Source: Metellina segmentata (Eukaryota; Arthropoda; Arachnida; Araneae; Tetragnathidae). Taken from it: a DNA stretch of 64,000 nt. The notes beneath the pieces are model-generated. The model saw nothing but the letters and a program-made list of their open reading frames with translations. It had not been told where the DNA came from and searched no databases. Position 1 is the first letter of the stretch; each line of letters begins with the position of its first letter. Below are positions 62,719 to 64,000 of this stretch, piece after piece. The stretch spans positions 80,703,627-80,767,626 of the forward strand of contig OX375878.1 in the NCBI GenBank assembly GCA_947359465.1. The letters are read 5' to 3'. Both the position numbers and the translations under genes were made by a program.

Positions 62719-62830
62719 ACAGAAATTGACGACGGTCCGGGATCAATCCCTTAAGGGAAAGATCCGAGGACAACACCAAGTGATTCTGAACCACGGTCAG
62801 ATAACGAGGCAACACCGGAGCCATCGACCT
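62719..62830 (-). repeat. Antisense SINE 3' half
   Basis: ttgacgacggtccgggatc, ccgaggacaacacc, ggtcagataacgaggcaac: complement of the SINE body. Confidence 0.75.
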
Positions 62831-62889
62831 TAAAATCAAATAGACGGAGCCTGCGACCGCAGTTTCAAGTTATTTCTTCCAGTTGCTTT

Positions 62890-63005
62890 CGTGGTTCAAA
62901 ATTACGAAGTATTGTCCTCGAATCTTTCCCTTAGGGGACTGATCCCAGACTGTCGTCAATAGCCCGTTGTGTTGCTCTAGTACGACGTTAACTAAAATTA
63001 CCATC
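62890..63005 (+). repeat. SINE 3' fragment
   Basis: gtggttcaaaattacgaagt, gggactgatcccagac, gttgctctagtacgacgtta. Confidence 0.75.
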
Positions 63006-63204
63006 ACGTGGTTGTGGTTAAAAGCATGAATCCTAAACTATTAATTGGTTAACGTGTCTGTCCACCGTTATTATAAGCACTAGTCTGCGCTTCCATAGCC
63101 AATCGGATAAGTCCATTTGTGATTTACCTTTCAGAGATCTTACGACATCGACTCCGCCTACATGATCCGTCTATTTCATTTTAAGGTCGATGATCTGACC
63201 TGGT

Positions 63205-63372
63205 ACTCCACTCCAAACTTCCACACCAATTCAACGTGAGGACTTTCGGCCACGACATATTTAATGTGCACCAGCCGCATATTCACCAATACGCTTACAA
63301 ACATCCATGCCCGTATCCGGATTCGAACCAGGAACCTTCCGATCTAGAGGCTAACACCTTAACCACCAGACC
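63205..63372 (-). repeat. Antisense SINE 5' half with type-2 head
   Basis: Complement of the body start and type-2 head (catgcccgtatccggattcg, aaccaggaaccttcc, ttaaccaccagacc). It abuts the same unique sequence (ggcagtttgagatgtgaa) that follows the SINE 3' half in copy A. Confidence 0.75.
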
Positions 63373-63898
63373 GGTTGGTCGGCAGTTTGAGATGTGAAGA
63401 GTAACTCATGTAAATTGTATATCGCCTAAAACTACGTAAGTTTGGGTTTACGACCCATAAAATCTTAAAAGGTTTTAGTACTTAAGACAATTAAGTTTTG
63501 AAACTTATCAAAACTTTTTTTGCTATATTTCGACTTCAAATTCATTTAATAATGAAGGGGAATTACGATACGAACGGTTTTGCAAATGCACTGCATACAG
63601 AAACTGCAAGACACGGCTGTGTTCACCATTGAAGACATATCCAAAGCAAAAGTCTTAAAAAATTCGTTTTGGGACTGCAGTAAAGTATTCTTTTATTTTT
63701 AATATTTCATTTGTTTATGAACCCTCGAAGTGGTTCGATGAGTTATCTCGTCTATCAAGGTCATTTGACCAGTTTTGAATAACAAGTCGATTGTAGATAG
63801 AGATCTAGTCATTTTTTTGCAGATAACGAGATACGTCGTTCAGCCACCAGGCGGGTTAATGAATGGCTGAAACCGGTGATTTTGTAAATTTTTTTTTT

Positions 63899-64000
63899 AG
63901 TTAACGTCGTACTAGAGCAACACAACGGGCTATTGACGACGGTCCGGGATCAGTCCCATAAGGGAAAGATCCGAGGACAACACCTCGTAATTTTGAACCA
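63899..64000 (-). repeat. Antisense SINE, cut by the window end
   Basis: ttagttaacgtcgtactagag through cctcgtaattttgaacca is the complement of the SINE 3' half. It sits at the right edge of copy B. Confidence 0.8.

Larger units (their letters stand above)
31747..63880. repeat. Segmental duplication, copy B (expanded by later insertions)
   Basis: Collinear with copy A from its first bases (acgcaccgaattct at 31,785) to ggcgggttaatgaatgg near 63,860. Insertions relative to A: about 40,176-40,439, 40,826-42,403, 43,692-54,985, 57,725-58,109 and most of 58,568-63,372. Confidence 0.9.

Overview
This is a repeat-dense, AT-rich stretch of an animal genome. Genes have GT-AG introns, and transposons of many classes fill the rest. 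An arthropod, most likely a spider, fits best: the commonest repeat is a tRNA-headed SINE whose body resembles sequences I associate with orb-weaver genomes. That assignment is inference from memory. I see no rRNA, CRISPR array or bacterial-type operon, and no protein I can name apart from those of mobile elements.

The backbone is a large direct duplication. Copy A (1 to about 14,905, probably starting before the window) and copy B (about 31,747 to about 63,880) are collinear. Each carries the same five-coding-exon gene with phase-1 introns throughout: A joins 912-1167, 4138-4386, 7386-7523, 8994-9158 and 11207-11751 (450 aa); B joins 32598-32853, 33882-34130, 37064-37201, 38685-38849 and 42642-43132 (432 aa). 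Both reading frames stay open over every junction. I recognise no domain. The striking feature is that the exons differ more between copies than the introns do, and most exon differences change the amino acid. That suggests a young duplicate pair under diversifying selection.

Copy A alone holds a piggyBac-like element (1858-3941) with a Helitron fragment inside. Copy B alone holds a nested pair of LTR retrotransposons (43,692-54,981), a solo LTR (57,725-58,104), a SINE-containing 1.6-kb insertion and probably the 58.6-63.4 kb block, which has a Tc1-like and a hAT element. The inner LTR element (47,428-54,211) has integrase before reverse transcriptase, the reverse of the usual Ty3/gypsy order.

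The 16.8 kb between the copies (14,905-31,747) holds SINEs, a defective Tc1-like element, an almost complete RNase H-bearing LINE (about 17,990-22,745), a Helitron split by an inverted-repeat element, a hAT fragment, a Mutator-like element with a 10-bp target duplication, and one short cysteine-rich ORF with a signal-like start. Next to the left edge of copy B is a 118-bp inverted repeat.
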